A DNA stretch of 64,000 nt from Psychrobacter sp. JB385 (lineage in GTDB: Bacteria; Pseudomonadota; Gammaproteobacteria; Pseudomonadales; Moraxellaceae). Below are positions 35,340 through 45,205 of this stretch, piece after piece. The first letter of the stretch is position 1, and every line of letters starts with the position of its first letter. Made by a program: the position numbers and the translations under genes. The notes under the pieces were generated by a model. It had not been told where the DNA came from, searched no databases, and saw only the letters and a list, made by a program, of their open reading frames with translations. The stretch spans positions 1-64,000 of the forward strand of contig NZ_FUKN01000005.1 in assembly GCF_900163785.1 (NCBI RefSeq), written 5' to 3'.

Positions 35340-36434
35340 CTATTGAACTTGTTGCCATCCCAAGGTCGCTTCATACTCATCTTGATGGGCAAACAACGGA
35401 TGCTTTTTGGCTTCGCTTAAGCTGAGCACAGGAGTGACGCACACATCAGTATTTGCAAATACGCGTTGCCAATGAGCAAACGTTTGACTGGCAAATGTTT
35501 CTGCCATTATCTTGATGGCTGATTGACTCTTGTCAGTATTTGGCATAACACCAAGTTGCCAGTGGCTGTTTTTGAGTTCGGTTAATTCCAGCACCTCGCA
35601 CAGCCCTTGCCAAAACTTTAGCTCCAGCGACCCCACTGCCATATAACGATGATCGGCTGTTTGGTACAAACGATAGCAAGGTAGTACCCCGCCTACAAGG
35701 TCGTGTTGCGGCATGGGCCACTTACCTGAAATGCTTTGGATAAATGCGCCAGTTGCCTTTGTCATGACCAAATGCTGGTATAAGCTGTGAGTCATACTGA
35801 TGGCAATATGGCGACCTTTGCCAGTACGCTGCGCGGCAAATACAGCAGCAAGTATGGCAATAACGGCAGTATCGCTGCCACCTGCCAAGTCCGCAAACTG
35901 AACATTCGGCATCGCCTGCTCGCCTTGCGCCGTCTTTAACTGGTCAAGGACACCGCTCATGGCCATAAAGTTAATATCATGACCCGCATTATGTGCCCAG
36001 TTATGATTGATGCTGTTCTTAGTGTTTGCAGTCCCATATGTTACGCCGTACCCTGTAATCGATACAATCACCAATTTAGGATTAATCGCGTGAAGCGTTG
36101 AGGCGTCTAGTCCCATACCTTTTAGCACCTCAGGTCGAAAACTATCCAACATGACATCTGCTTGTTTCAAGTGTGCCTTAATAAGATCAATGTCTTTAGC
36201 GTCACGAAAGTCATATTGTTTAATGGTTTTGCCATGATTTAAAGCCTCAAACATTTTACCAAAAGCCCTAGCCGGATCACCACTTTTGGGTTCAATCTTG
36301 ATAATATCTGCACCCAAATCTGCCAATAGACGTGTGGCAAACGGTCCCGGTAGATTACGAGTCAGATCGATCACTCGCAACCCTTGTAGACAGTCCGCCA
36401 TTTGATCATGATTTGATAAATGCGCATCAGTCAT
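35340..36434 (-). CDS. Class III CoA-transferase / acyl-CoA racemase family protein
   Basis: 364 residues of the CaiB/BaiF family: LPGPFATRLLADLGADIIKIE at the N-terminus and NAGHDINFMAMSGVL near 150, the latter typical of alpha-methylacyl-CoA racemases. It either moves CoA between acids or epimerises 2-methylacyl-CoA, preparing branched acids for beta-oxidation. It overlaps the multifunctional FadJ-like gene by 8 bases, so it belongs to the same operon. Confidence 0.83.
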   Translation of the reverse strand: MTDAHLSNHDQMADCLQGLRVIDLTRNLPGPFATRLLADLGADIIKIEPKSGDPARAFGKMFEALNHGKTIKQYDFRDAKDIDLIKAHLKQADVMLDSFRPEVLKGMGLDASTLHAINPKLVIVSITGYGVTYGTANTKNSINHNWAHNAGHDINFMAMSGVLDQLKTAQGEQAMPNVQFADLAGGSDTAVIAILAAVFAAQRTGKGRHIAISMTHSLYQHLVMTKATGAFIQSISGKWPMPQHDLVGGVLPCYRLYQTADHRYMAVGSLELKFWQGLCEVLELTELKNSHWQLGVMPNTDKSQSAIKIMAETFASQTFAHWQRVFANTDVCVTPVLSLSEAKKHPLFAHQDEYEATLGWQQVQ

Positions 36435-38616
36435 CAGAGAACGCCTCGTCTTTGGCTGCCATATCTAACAAAATTTGAGCTGGCTCAAACCGTTCGCCGT
36501 ATTTTGCCGCAAGCTCGCGACTACGTTTGATGAATTCATTGACGCCCATCGCATTGATAAACTGTAGCGTGCCCCCGTGCTGCGGTGCGAATCCCCAACC
36601 AAAGATAGACCCTATATTGGTATCGGCAACTGAGCGCACAACATTTTCTTCATAGCATTTGGCAGATTCATTGGCTTGAATAAACATCAAACGATCCACC
36701 AAATCTTGCTGCGAGGTTTGCTCTGACTTTGGTGGATATAGATTTATCAGCTCAGGCCATAGATGCTTATCACCGTCTTCTGGATAATCATAAAACCCTT
36801 TGCCATTTTTCTTGCCCTCGCGCCCATGGTCATTGACCAGCGTCTTTAGTATCTCGTAAGAAGGGCGCACAGCAACGGACTTGCCTTCGGCTGCCATATC
36901 TACCTGTTGTTGCTCGCTGACATGCAACGCCAAGCTCAATGACACTTCATCTTGTAATGCTAAGGGCGGCATCGGCATGCCTGTTTTTAGTCCAGCGACT
37001 TCGATGCTACGCGGATGCACACCCTCTCCTAGCATTGCGATACCCTCTGATACATAGGTGCCAAATACCCGCGAGGTATAAAATCCATGACTATCATTGA
37101 CGACGATAGGCGTTTTACCTATTTGCACAACATAGTCGAAAGCTTTGGCCAATGTCGCATCGTCGGTTTGCTCGCCCATGATAATCTCAACGAGCGGCAT
37201 CTTATCTACTGGCGAGAAGAAATGCAGACCGATAAACTGGTTTGGTCGCGTGCTGACTTTTGCTAGCCCAGTAATCGGTAGCGTTGAGGTATTAGATGCA
37301 TAGATGGCCGTGTTTGAAATCACCGCTTCACTTTGCTGGGTACACTTGGCTTTGATTTCTCGGTTTTCAAATACCGCTTCGATGATGAGAGCACTATCAG
37401 CTAAATCATCGTAAGAGACGGTTGGTGTGATGCGTTCTAGGAGAGCTTGCTTTTTCTCTTCGGTAGCGCGCTTTCCGCTGATGGCTTTATCCAAAATATT
37501 GGCAGAATACGCTTTGCCTTTTTCAGCATTGACAATATCCGTGTCCAATAGCACGACGTCTATACCTGCTTTGGCAGTGACATAAGCAATTCCTGCGCCC
37601 ATCATACCAGCCCCCAAAATACCAACTTTTCTGGTTTGGGTCTGCTCAAATCCTTGAGGCCGAGACTGACCTTTTTTGATACTATTTAGCTGAGTCCATA
37701 AGGTGTTGATCATGTTCTTTGATTCAGTCGACATCACGCAAGCGGCAAAATAACGCGACTCAATCTCAAGCCCTGTATCAATGTCTACGAGGCACCCTTC
37801 AAACACACAAGACATAATATGAGTAATCGCTGGATAGTTGCCATGTGACTTTTGATTGGCCATGGCTGGGGCGATAGAGAATATAGGCACTATCTTTGGA
37901 TGCTTGCTATCGCCGCCAGGAATTTTAAAACCTTTCTTATCCCACGGCTGCTGAGCACTTGGATTATTTCGAATCCAGTCTTTAGCCTGTACCAGCATGT
38001 CTGCTTTATCAGTGGCCGTTGCATCAATAAGTCCAATATCTTTTGCCGCAGATGGTCGTAATTCTTTACCTTGAGTCATCAGCTCCAGTGCTGCTTGAAT
38101 ACCGACCAATCGAGGCAAACGCTGAGTACCGCCGCCGCCAGGTAATAAGCCCAGTTTCACCTCAGGCAAACCAAGCTTGGTCTTAGGCATGTCAATGGCA
38201 ATACGACAATGACAGGCCAGTGCCAACTCTAAACCACCGCCTAGTGCGGTTCCTGTCATAGCAGCGACCACAGGTTTACCTGACATTTCAAGCTTACGCA
38301 AACTACCTTTTAATTCTTCAGTCAGTGCAAATGCTTGCTCGGCTGTTTTTATCTGGTTCAATTGATCGATATCTGCGCCAACCACAAAGGTTTCTTTGGC
38401 CGATGTGAGAATTAAGCCTTTGGCTGCATCATCATTGATAAAACTATCGACTATCGTGGCGAATGCCTCCGTAAAGCCATCACCAATGACATTCATTTTG
38501 CGTTTACTTTGGTCAATCGTGACAGTGACGATACCATCGTCATCACGCTGAGCAGAGAAATTTTCTAGTGCGTTAATTGCTGTTACGCAATCTGCTGTCT
38601 GGTTATTTGTCATCAT
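36427..38616 (-). CDS. Bifunctional enoyl-CoA hydratase / 3-hydroxyacyl-CoA dehydrogenase (FadJ/FadB-like)
   Basis: 729 residues. The N-terminal crotonase domain covers 1-190 (VVAAMTGTALGGGLELALACH part, KLGLPEVKLGLLPGGGGTQRL). The NAD-binding 3-hydroxyacyl-CoA dehydrogenase domain starts near 325 (VGILGAGMMGAGIAYV), with FIGLHFFSPVDKM and the C-terminal domain from 505 on (GFGWGFAPQHGG). It does two beta-oxidation steps. Its length is that of FadJ-type proteins. The operon continues upstream with thiolase. Confidence 0.92.
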   Translation of the reverse strand: MMTNNQTADCVTAINALENFSAQRDDDGIVTVTIDQSKRKMNVIGDGFTEAFATIVDSFINDDAAKGLILTSAKETFVVGADIDQLNQIKTAEQAFALTEELKGSLRKLEMSGKPVVAAMTGTALGGGLELALACHCRIAIDMPKTKLGLPEVKLGLLPGGGGTQRLPRLVGIQAALELMTQGKELRPSAAKDIGLIDATATDKADMLVQAKDWIRNNPSAQQPWDKKGFKIPGGDSKHPKIVPIFSIAPAMANQKSHGNYPAITHIMSCVFEGCLVDIDTGLEIESRYFAACVMSTESKNMINTLWTQLNSIKKGQSRPQGFEQTQTRKVGILGAGMMGAGIAYVTAKAGIDVVLLDTDIVNAEKGKAYSANILDKAISGKRATEEKKQALLERITPTVSYDDLADSALIIEAVFENREIKAKCTQQSEAVISNTAIYASNTSTLPITGLAKVSTRPNQFIGLHFFSPVDKMPLVEIIMGEQTDDATLAKAFDYVVQIGKTPIVVNDSHGFYTSRVFGTYVSEGIAMLGEGVHPRSIEVAGLKTGMPMPPLALQDEVSLSLALHVSEQQQVDMAAEGKSVAVRPSYEILKTLVNDHGREGKKNGKGFYDYPEDGDKHLWPELINLYPPKSEQTSQQDLVDRLMFIQANESAKCYEENVVRSVADTNIGSIFGWGFAPQHGGTLQFINAMGVNEFIKRSRELAAKYGERFEPAQILLDMAAKDEAFSDD

Positions 38617-38689
38617 TTCTATCCCTTAAATGATTCTTTATATATTGCGTTTTAGTCTAATTGGTTTTCAGGTCTATTTTAGAAAAAAG

Positions 38690-39898
38690 TTAAACACGCT
38701 CGATAATAGTGGCAATTCCCATACCACCGCCCACGCATAGCGTAATCATTGCGGTCTGTAGATCACGTCGTTCTAACTCATCAAGGACAGTCGTCATTAG
38801 CATCGCGCCAGTTGCCCCAAGCGGATGACCCATAGCGATTGCACCACCATTGACATTGACAATATCAAGCGAGATGCCAAAATCATCAGCGGTATTCATC
38901 GGCACAGCAGCGAAGGCTTCGTTAATTTCCCAAAGGTCTATATCAGAAGCTTGCATGCCTGCTTTATTAAGGGCCTTTTGGCAAGCGGGTGTCGGACCTG
39001 TCAGCATAATGGCAGGCTCTGAGCCAATGACTGAGGCCATCGTGATTTTGGCGCGTGGTTTTAGCCCTGCTTTTTGACCAGCCACCGCGCTACCAACCAA
39101 ACAAATAGCAGCGCCGTCGACGATGCCTGAAGAGTTACCTGCATGATGTACATGATTGACGGTTTCAATCGTCGTATATCTATCCAAAATAACGCTATCG
39201 AAGCCCATTTTGCCTGGCATAATAAAAGAAGGTTTAAGACCCGCTAAAGTCTCGACATTGGTATTAGGGCGGATAGTTTCATCTTTATCCAACAGCATCA
39301 TACCGTTGAGATCGGTGACAGGGACGACAGATTTGTCGTAATAACCGTGCTCCCAAGCCTGTGCAGCGCGGCGATGCGACTCAGTGGCAAAGGCATCGAC
39401 ATCACTACGACTAAAGCCTTTGAGCGTTGCAATGGTATCTGCACCGACACCTTGCGGTACGAAATGCGTCGCTTCATTGACTCGCGGATCCATGTACCAA
39501 GCACCGCCATCAGAGCCCATCGGCACGCGGCTCATAGACTCAACGCCGCCCGCCACGACCATATCCTCCATTCCTGACATGACTTTGGCAGCCGCCAGAT
39601 TGATAGATTCCAGACCAGAGGCACAAAAACGAGACAAGGTAAGACCTGCCACACTTTGTGCCCAACCAGCGTCAATAACGGCAATGCGGGCAATATCAGA
39701 GCCTTGCTCGCCCACTGGGGTCACGCAGCCAAGCACCACATCATCGACCAAACTGGTATCCAAGTTGTGACGCTGCTCCATCTCTTTTAACAAAGTGCGT
39801 GTTAGCCAAATTGGTGACGCTTGATACAAGGAGCCGTCCTTTTTACCTTTGCCACGTGGCGTGCGGATCGCATCATAAATATAAGCAGTCTCAGTCAT
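38690..39898 (-). CDS. Acetyl-CoA C-acyltransferase (thiolase)
   Basis: 402 residues from the ATG at 39898, preceded by AAAGGA. A TTG/ATG extension of 11 residues is rejected. Thiolase signatures are complete: nucleophile Cys92 in [30 protein letters not shown] with the His, and C-terminal CVGGGMG. It cleaves 3-ketoacyl-CoA to acetyl-CoA. It lies between the FadJ-like gene and the acyl-CoA dehydrogenase. Confidence 0.92.
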   Translation of the reverse strand: MTETAYIYDAIRTPRGKGKKDGSLYQASPIWLTRTLLKEMEQRHNLDTSLVDDVVLGCVTPVGEQGSDIARIAVIDAGWAQSVAGLTLSRFCASGLESINLAAAKVMSGMEDMVVAGGVESMSRVPMGSDGGAWYMDPRVNEATHFVPQGVGADTIATLKGFSRSDVDAFATESHRRAAQAWEHGYYDKSVVPVTDLNGMMLLDKDETIRPNTNVETLAGLKPSFIMPGKMGFDSVILDRYTTIETVNHVHHAGNSSGIVDGAAICLVGSAVAGQKAGLKPRAKITMASVIGSEPAIMLTGPTPACQKALNKAGMQASDIDLWEINEAFAAVPMNTADDFGISLDIVNVNGGAIAMGHPLGATGAMLMTTVLDELERRDLQTAMITLCVGGGMGIATIIERV

Positions 39899-39960
39899 AA
39901 AAAATCCTTTTTTTATTTTTCGAATAAACAATAATTATTGTAGTCTTATAATATAAGCGT

Positions 39961-41112
39961 CTACATAAAGCGTGAAGCCAACTCTTTCATAATCTCATTG
40001 GTGCCGCCATAGATTTTTTGCACGCGCGCATCAGCATATAAGCGGGCGATAGGATACTCGGTCATATAGCCATAGCCACCAAACAGCTGCACGCATTCAT
40101 CGATGACTTCGCATTGTTTTTCGGTGACCCAGTATTTGATCAATGAGGCATGCGGTACAGACAGTTTGCCATCTAACATTGCATCTACTGCCACATCACA
40201 CATGGTGCTGGCAGCAAGATAATCGGCATAGCATTCAGCCATTTTAAAACGCGTGTTTTGAAACTTCCAAATAGGTTTGCCAAAGGCTTCACGGCCCTTT
40301 ACATAATCTAGTGTTAGATTGATAGCAAGCTTCATCGAGCCAACCCCAGATAACGCAATAATTAAACGCTCACGCGGCAACTCCTGCATCATTTGGATAA
40401 ACCCCATGCCTTCTACCGTACCCAGTAGATTTTTTTGTGGCACACGTACATTGCTAAAGAACAGTTCTGAGGTATCCTGCGATGTTAAACCAATTTTATC
40501 CAGATTGCGTCCACGCTCAAACCCTTCTACGTTGTCCGTTTCTACGATGATAAGTGAGACACCTTGTGCGCCTTGTTCACGGTCTGTTTTGCATGCTAAT
40601 AGGATAAGATTGGCGTGCTGACCATTGGTAATAAAAGTCTTAGAACCATTGATAATGTAGTCATCACCGTCTTTTACTGCATAGGTTTTGATGTTTTGTA
40701 GGTCGGATCCAGTGCCAGGCTCGGTCATGGCGATAGCTCCGATATATTCACCTGTTGCCATTTTGGGTAGCCACGCTTGTTTTTGTTCTTCAGTACCATG
40801 GGCTAAAATATAAGGCGCGACAATACCTGAATGCACCATACCCCCAAATCCTGACTGATTGGCCTCGGTTTGAGCGTAGATGAGCGCGGCTTCATGACCA
40901 AAATCGCCACCACCGCCGCCATACTCGCTTGGTATTGCCGCACACAAAAACCCCATCTCGCCTGCTTCTTCCCACGCAGCACGATCGATCATGCCGTTTT
41001 TGCGCCACTCCTCATCCTTTGGCTCCCACGATTGAAACATTTTCAAGGCGCTGTCGTGCACCATCTGATGTTCTTCGGTCATCCAGTTTGGGGTGAATTT
41101 TTCGATACTCAT
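39961..41112 (-). CDS. Acyl-CoA dehydrogenase
   Basis: 383 residues from the ATG at 41112 (AAGGATAG upstream). The fold is standard: MTEPGTGSDLQ near 145, INGSKTFITNG near 168, and C-terminal YADARVQKIYGGTNEIMKEL carrying the usual catalytic Glu region. It oxidises acyl-CoA to enoyl-CoA with FAD, the first step of the operon's beta-oxidation cycle. A TetR gene is divergent upstream. Confidence 0.91.
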   Translation of the reverse strand: MSIEKFTPNWMTEEHQMVHDSALKMFQSWEPKDEEWRKNGMIDRAAWEEAGEMGFLCAAIPSEYGGGGGDFGHEAALIYAQTEANQSGFGGMVHSGIVAPYILAHGTEEQKQAWLPKMATGEYIGAIAMTEPGTGSDLQNIKTYAVKDGDDYIINGSKTFITNGQHANLILLACKTDREQGAQGVSLIIVETDNVEGFERGRNLDKIGLTSQDTSELFFSNVRVPQKNLLGTVEGMGFIQMMQELPRERLIIALSGVGSMKLAINLTLDYVKGREAFGKPIWKFQNTRFKMAECYADYLAASTMCDVAVDAMLDGKLSVPHASLIKYWVTEKQCEVIDECVQLFGGYGYMTEYPIARLYADARVQKIYGGTNEIMKELASRFM

Positions 41113-41278
41113 GATGTCTATCCTTGACAAGGTGGAGTGAATAACAACTATATAGACAAGTCTATATAAATCCGCTACATCGTCATCCTCGCTAAGCATA
41201 CTAATGTATAACTTGCACTCGGTTTCCTTGTATCGAAATTATATTGAATTGACTATAGCTAAGTCATTTTAAAAAATT

Positions 41279-41298
41279 ACGGTAATTTATATTACCGT
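41279..41298. promoter_or_regulatory. Palindrome ACGGTAAT-N4-ATTACCGT, candidate TetR operator 1
   Basis: 8-bp perfect arms with a 4-base spacer (ttat), about 165 bases before the acyl-CoA dehydrogenase ATG and about 190 before the TetR ATG. It lies in the divergent spacer. A related, weaker palindrome lies 93 bases further right. Confidence 0.6.
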
Positions 41299-41389
41299 TA
41301 TAGATATACTATAAATTCTTTGTACTTATTAATATATGAGTCTTATACTAGGCTACGAAAAACTACTTCGCAATCCATTAAATAAAAAT

Positions 41390-41405
41390 GGTAATTCAAA
41401 TTACT
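41390..41405. promoter_or_regulatory. Palindrome GTAATT-CA-AATTAC, candidate TetR operator 2
   Basis: 6-bp arms sharing GGTAAT with the first site (ggtaattcaaattact). It is closer to the TetR gene and may serve its autoregulation. Confidence 0.45.
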
Positions 41406-41484
41406 CATTAATTTAATGATGAGAATTAGTCAGCAATTTATTCAATTGGTAGGACGTATCAAATAGCCAATACTTTAAGAAGCA

Positions 41485-42129
41485 ATGAATATGAAAACCT
41501 TTACTCAGTCAGATAGCCTCACGCAAATTCGATCTTTAGCCCCACTATCCGATATGCGGCCCGCAACTTTGGATAAAATTGAACAGGCCGTTCGTAAAGT
41601 CTTTGCAGGACTTGATGCGAATGAGGTGACGATGGCGCAGATTGCAAAGTCTGCAAACGTCTCTTTGCAAACGCTCTACAAGTATTTCGGAGACAAGCAA
41701 ACGCTGTTTTATACCATTATGGATATCGTGCTCGGCAGATTAGCGGCTCGGATTATGGATCATTTGCAAGGGATTGATAGCGTACAAGATCGTCTACGTA
41801 AGACGCTGTGGGTCTGCTTTGATTTTGTAGACTCGCATCCAGATGCGGTGATGGTGCTGTCTTCTGTCTCAGCCTCGCGGATACGTAATATCGCAATCTA
41901 TGAAAACAAAGAGTTAATTGGCGCGTTTTTGGCGGTATTAGAAGACGGGCAAAATCGTGGGGTACTCAACGACACTGTTCCCTTGCATATACTTTTTGAT
42001 GTGTTTATGGGCTTTATCAGTCGTCTTGGCTTAATGCATACCATTCGCCAGACAGAGACGCCTATTAATGCAGAATTTGATGCGCTATTTGTGATTTTAT
42101 GGCGCGCTATTTCTAAACCTGAAACATAA
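41485..42129 (+). CDS. TetR/AcrR-family regulator of the beta-oxidation operon
   Basis: 214 residues. The helix-turn-helix lies at 28-75 (TMAQIAKSANVSLQTLYKYFGDK is the recognition region), and the rest is the helical ligand domain, probably binding an acyl-CoA or fatty acid. The start choice is between M1 and M3. Divergent from the acyl-CoA dehydrogenase gene, with two palindromes between. A terminator follows 25 bases after the stop. Confidence 0.85.
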   Translation: MNMKTFTQSDSLTQIRSLAPLSDMRPATLDKIEQAVRKVFAGLDANEVTMAQIAKSANVSLQTLYKYFGDKQTLFYTIMDIVLGRLAARIMDHLQGIDSVQDRLRKTLWVCFDFVDSHPDAVMVLSSVSASRIRNIAIYENKELIGAFLAVLEDGQNRGVLNDTVPLHILFDVFMGFISRLGLMHTIRQTETPINAEFDALFVILWRAISKPET

Positions 42130-42154
42130 GACAAAAAATCTAATATCAAAAACT

Positions 42155-42184
42155 AAAAGGCCCCACGATAAAGTGAGGCCTTTT
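42155..42184. terminator. Rho-independent terminator after the TetR gene
   Basis: aaaaggccccac (42155-42166) pairs with gtgaggcctttt (42173-42184) with one mismatch and a 6-base loop, followed by T. Confidence 0.85.
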
Positions 42185-42264
42185 TGACTTAACATATCTG
42201 TATTTATAAGATTTTATCAAAATTTATAGCATAACCGAATCAGTCTTTCATACTGTTGAAACCA

Positions 42265-42897
42265 TTAAACGCTACTCGATTTTGGCAATCCATATTCTAA
42301 GCTATCCACCACTTTATTATTCTGCTCAGTCATCAGCTCATAGCCTTTGATGATGCCGTCAAAAGGCAAATTACCTTCATAACGCTGATAGTGCTCACAG
42401 ATACTTTCTTTCACAACCACATGGCGCTCTGCTTCTTCTAATTCGGCAAATCCATCTGGGAGACGTATATGAGCCAAACGTGCAGCATTACCACGCGCCA
42501 TCCAATTGGCATCATTGAATTCAAACTCAACCTGCGCTCGTAAGCTATATTTGGGCACAGGATTGGCAGAATGTATCAAATCATATTTAATCTGAGCGAT
42601 GTCTTCTGCAAACGGCTCATAAGGGATTTGAAGCACCGAAAACAGCGTTGCCAAAAACTCATCGGCTGTAAAATACTTATCACTATAGCTACCATCAAGT
42701 CCCAAGTATTTGCTAGACAGTACATGACGCAGTCGATCACATGCCGGTATCGTATGCTTCAACGGATAATGCATGGCTTTGATAATATCTTGCGAGCGCA
42801 GTTTCAGCGTATCTATTTGAGCGATGGCATAGTGTGCAAGAAGATGACGTGGCTGATAACGACGAGTATATGGGGATTGATTGACAGTGTAATTCAT
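42265..42897 (-). CDS. Unrecognised protein
   Basis: 210 residues from the ATG at 42897 (AAAGGTG upstream); a longer frame to 42954 is less likely. I do not recognise the family. It starts with a basic stretch (YTRRYQPRHLLAHYAI), has no signal or membrane segment and looks mainly helical. Residues 20-65 (IAQIDTLKLRSQDIIKAM) could be a small DNA- or protein-binding helical unit. It stands alone, opposite to the SotB-like gene. Confidence 0.65.
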   Translation of the reverse strand: MNYTVNQSPYTRRYQPRHLLAHYAIAQIDTLKLRSQDIIKAMHYPLKHTIPACDRLRHVLSSKYLGLDGSYSDKYFTADEFLATLFSVLQIPYEPFAEDIAQIKYDLIHSANPVPKYSLRAQVEFEFNDANWMARGNAARLAHIRLPDGFAELEEAERHVVVKESICEHYQRYEGNLPFDGIIKGYELMTEQNNKVVDSLEYGLPKSSSV

Positions 42898-43346
42898 AGT
42901 ATTAAACACCTTTGGCTCCTGTAACTCCGACGAAAAAGTATGAAATAAGCCCAAATAGGCAAATAAATTGGCACAAATGAGGTGTCGGAGTACAGGCTCA
43001 TGCGCTTTACCAGAATTGTTTTATATCGTGCTGGAAGTTGCAAGGTTTGTACGTTTTCATTAAATGATAATAATGAGTGGCAATACAAAACTGTTAAACC
43101 CACGATGGATGCTGCACTGATGATAGCATATTAGCCAATAAAAAATAAATACTGAGATAAGGGCTGTTTTTAAAATTCATACAATTGGCCATTTAAGATA
43201 AAAGAAACCCACCCGAAATAGCAAAAAACTACTTTAACTTATGCTTTTGACTTGGTATCTTCCCCTCCACTCTTATATTCCCTAATATTTTTACACCGCT
43301 TTTTGGCTTATTTTGCTGTATTAGCCCCTTCTTTGTATTGGATCTT
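42898..43346. other. Divergent spacer
   Basis: 449 bases between the unrecognised protein and the SotB-like gene. No credible gene or RNA. Presumably both promoters; no clear palindrome seen. Confidence 0.4.
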
Positions 43347-44546
43347 ATGAAAAATAACATTGAGACGAGCGCAAACGCTCGCCGCACTCAGTATTTTCAA
43401 GTATTTTTAATGGGCGTTAGCGCATTTATCATGAATACCACAGAATTCGTTCCTGTCGCATTATTAAGTGACATTGCACAAGATTTCTCGATCACCACGG
43501 CAGAAACGGGCTGGATGTTGACACTCTACGCTTGGATTGTCGCGGCGATGTCACTGCCACTGATGTTGATGACCAGTCGATTTGAGCGCAAGCGTTTGCT
43601 TTTGGGCTTGTTTGCGGTGTTCATTGTCAGTCACGTCCTCTCTGTGTTTGCTTGGAGTTTTAATGTCTTGCTAATCAGCCGCGTTGGTATCGCGCTATCT
43701 CATGCAATATTTTGGTCAATCACGGCAGCGATTGCCATACGTGTGGCACCCGAAGGCAAAAAAGCGATGGCGCTTAGTGTGCTGGCAACTGGTACCTCAT
43801 TGGCGATGGTACTGGGTGTGCCTTTAGGACGAGTGATTGGTCAATGGTTTGGCTGGCGCGCGACCTTCGGTGGTATTGGTGTGATTGCGCTCATCGTTTT
43901 TATTCTCCAAGCAAGGCTTTTACCAACCCTACCAAGTATGTTTGAAGGATCTTTTAGAAAAATCCCAGAATTGCTCAAAAACCCATTATTGGTCTGCTTG
44001 TATTTGCTTATCTTACTCGTTTTTACGGCACACTACACCGCTTACTCTTATATCGAACCGTTTATGCGTCAGGTCGGATCCATCAGTGAGAATTTAGCCA
44101 CTTTTGTCCTGCTACTGTTCGGTGCTGCTGGTATTTTAGGCAGTTGGATATTTAGTCGCTGGGGAGATCGTTTAAATACTCAGTTAATGCTGATGTCGAC
44201 GATACTGATGCTCGGCTCGATGCTTGTGCTCTTGCTTGCCGTCACCTCAGTGTGGGCGCTTAGTTTGATTGCGTTGCTTTGGGGTGCTTCGCTGATGTTG
44301 CTTATCATCACCATGCAAGCCAAAGTCATCATGGTGGATGTGAATGCGCAAGACATGCTGATGTCGATGTTCTCAGGTATTATCAATTTAGGTATCGGTG
44401 CGGGCGCATTATTCGGTGGTTATGCAGTGACGCACATTTCTATATCCAGCGTGGGCTACGTTGGGGCAGCGATTGCTAGCATCGCGCTACTATTGATGTT
44501 ATTTATGATAAAGCGCTTCCCTGAGCTGAGTAAAAGACTTGGCTAA
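43347..44546 (+). CDS. MFS sugar/drug efflux transporter, SotB-like
   Basis: 399 residues from the ATG at 43347; a TTG three codons earlier is less likely. Twelve hydrophobic helices. The N-terminus FLMGVSAFIMNTTEFVPVAL and TGTSLAMVLGVPLGRVIGQ are typical of the SotB/YdeA branch that exports sugars or arabinose-like compounds with proton exchange. No regulator adjacent. Convergent with arfB. Confidence 0.83.
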   Translation: MKNNIETSANARRTQYFQVFLMGVSAFIMNTTEFVPVALLSDIAQDFSITTAETGWMLTLYAWIVAAMSLPLMLMTSRFERKRLLLGLFAVFIVSHVLSVFAWSFNVLLISRVGIALSHAIFWSITAAIAIRVAPEGKKAMALSVLATGTSLAMVLGVPLGRVIGQWFGWRATFGGIGVIALIVFILQARLLPTLPSMFEGSFRKIPELLKNPLLVCLYLLILLVFTAHYTAYSYIEPFMRQVGSISENLATFVLLLFGAAGILGSWIFSRWGDRLNTQLMLMSTILMLGSMLVLLLAVTSVWALSLIALLWGASLMLLIITMQAKVIMVDVNAQDMLMSMFSGIINLGIGAGALFGGYAVTHISISSVGYVGAAIASIALLLMLFMIKRFPELSKRLG

Positions 44547-44589
44547 GTGCCACACGTAGTTAATCCACTGTAGAATAAATAGACTACAT

Positions 44590-45003
44590 TTAGTAGTCCA
44601 CTTTGCCGCGCAAGGCTTTGGTCTTGCCGCGCTGGGTCTTTTGATCCACGCGTTTGCGCTTGGCATTTCTGCTCGGTTTGGTGGGTTTGCGGGTTTTATT
44701 CACATGAGTGGCTTGTATGATAAAGCTCTGCAAGCGCTCAAACGCATCTATTTTATTGCGCTCTTGCGTACGAAACTGCTGGGCTTTGATGATCAGAACC
44801 CCGTCTTTGGTGATTCGGCTGTCCTTACTGTCCAGCAAACGCTGTTTTTGAGCGTCGCTCAAACTTGAACCAAGGATATCAAAGCGCAGATGAATCGCAG
44901 ACGAAACTTTATTGACATTTTGCCCGCCTGCGCCTTGCGCACGCATGGCACTTATGTCCACGTCATTATCATTTAAGCTAATAGTATTACTGATAAAAAT
45001 CAT
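44590..45003 (-). CDS. arfB: Alternative ribosome-rescue factor ArfB (peptidyl-tRNA hydrolase)
   Basis: 137 residues, the usual length of YaeJ/ArfB. The catalytic GGQ is at residues 26-28 (AGGQNVNK). The C-terminal tail (from about 105) is strongly basic and unstructured (KPSRNAKRKRVDQKTQ), as needed to enter the empty mRNA channel of stalled ribosomes. It frees ribosomes lacking a stop codon. Convergent with the MFS gene. Confidence 0.93.
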   Translation of the reverse strand: MIFISNTISLNDNDVDISAMRAQGAGGQNVNKVSSAIHLRFDILGSSLSDAQKQRLLDSKDSRITKDGVLIIKAQQFRTQERNKIDAFERLQSFIIQATHVNKTRKPTKPSRNAKRKRVDQKTQRGKTKALRGKVDY

Positions 45004-45046
45004 AGAGTTCTTTTATAAATCGTAATATATGTGGTTTTTGATAGAT

Positions 45047-45160
45047 CTATAGTCGATCCATTTTGAAAGCGATGCAGTAAGACTGGGATGAATTTTTTGC
45101 AGCCTCTGTGTTAGCAGCACGCAAAGAAAATTTGTACCAGTCTCACGTGACTATCAACGT
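45047..45160. repeat. Dispersed palindromic repeat, copy B
   Basis: Begins CTATAGTCGATCCA, has inverted core arms AGACTGG (45080-45086) and CCAGTCT (45137-45143) with AATTTTTTGC/GCAAAGAAAATT inside. The centre GCAGCCTCTG matches copy C and, in reverse, copy A. The right boundary is uncertain. It lies upstream of arfB. Confidence 0.6.
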
Positions 45161-45205
45161 ACTAATTTAACTTCGAACTGATCGTAGGTGGCTGATGATA
45201 AAGCA

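Noticed and set aside
44560-44590. Possible repeat remnant TTAATCCACTGTAGAATAAAT between the MFS and arfB genes
   Set aside because: Too short to separate from chance.
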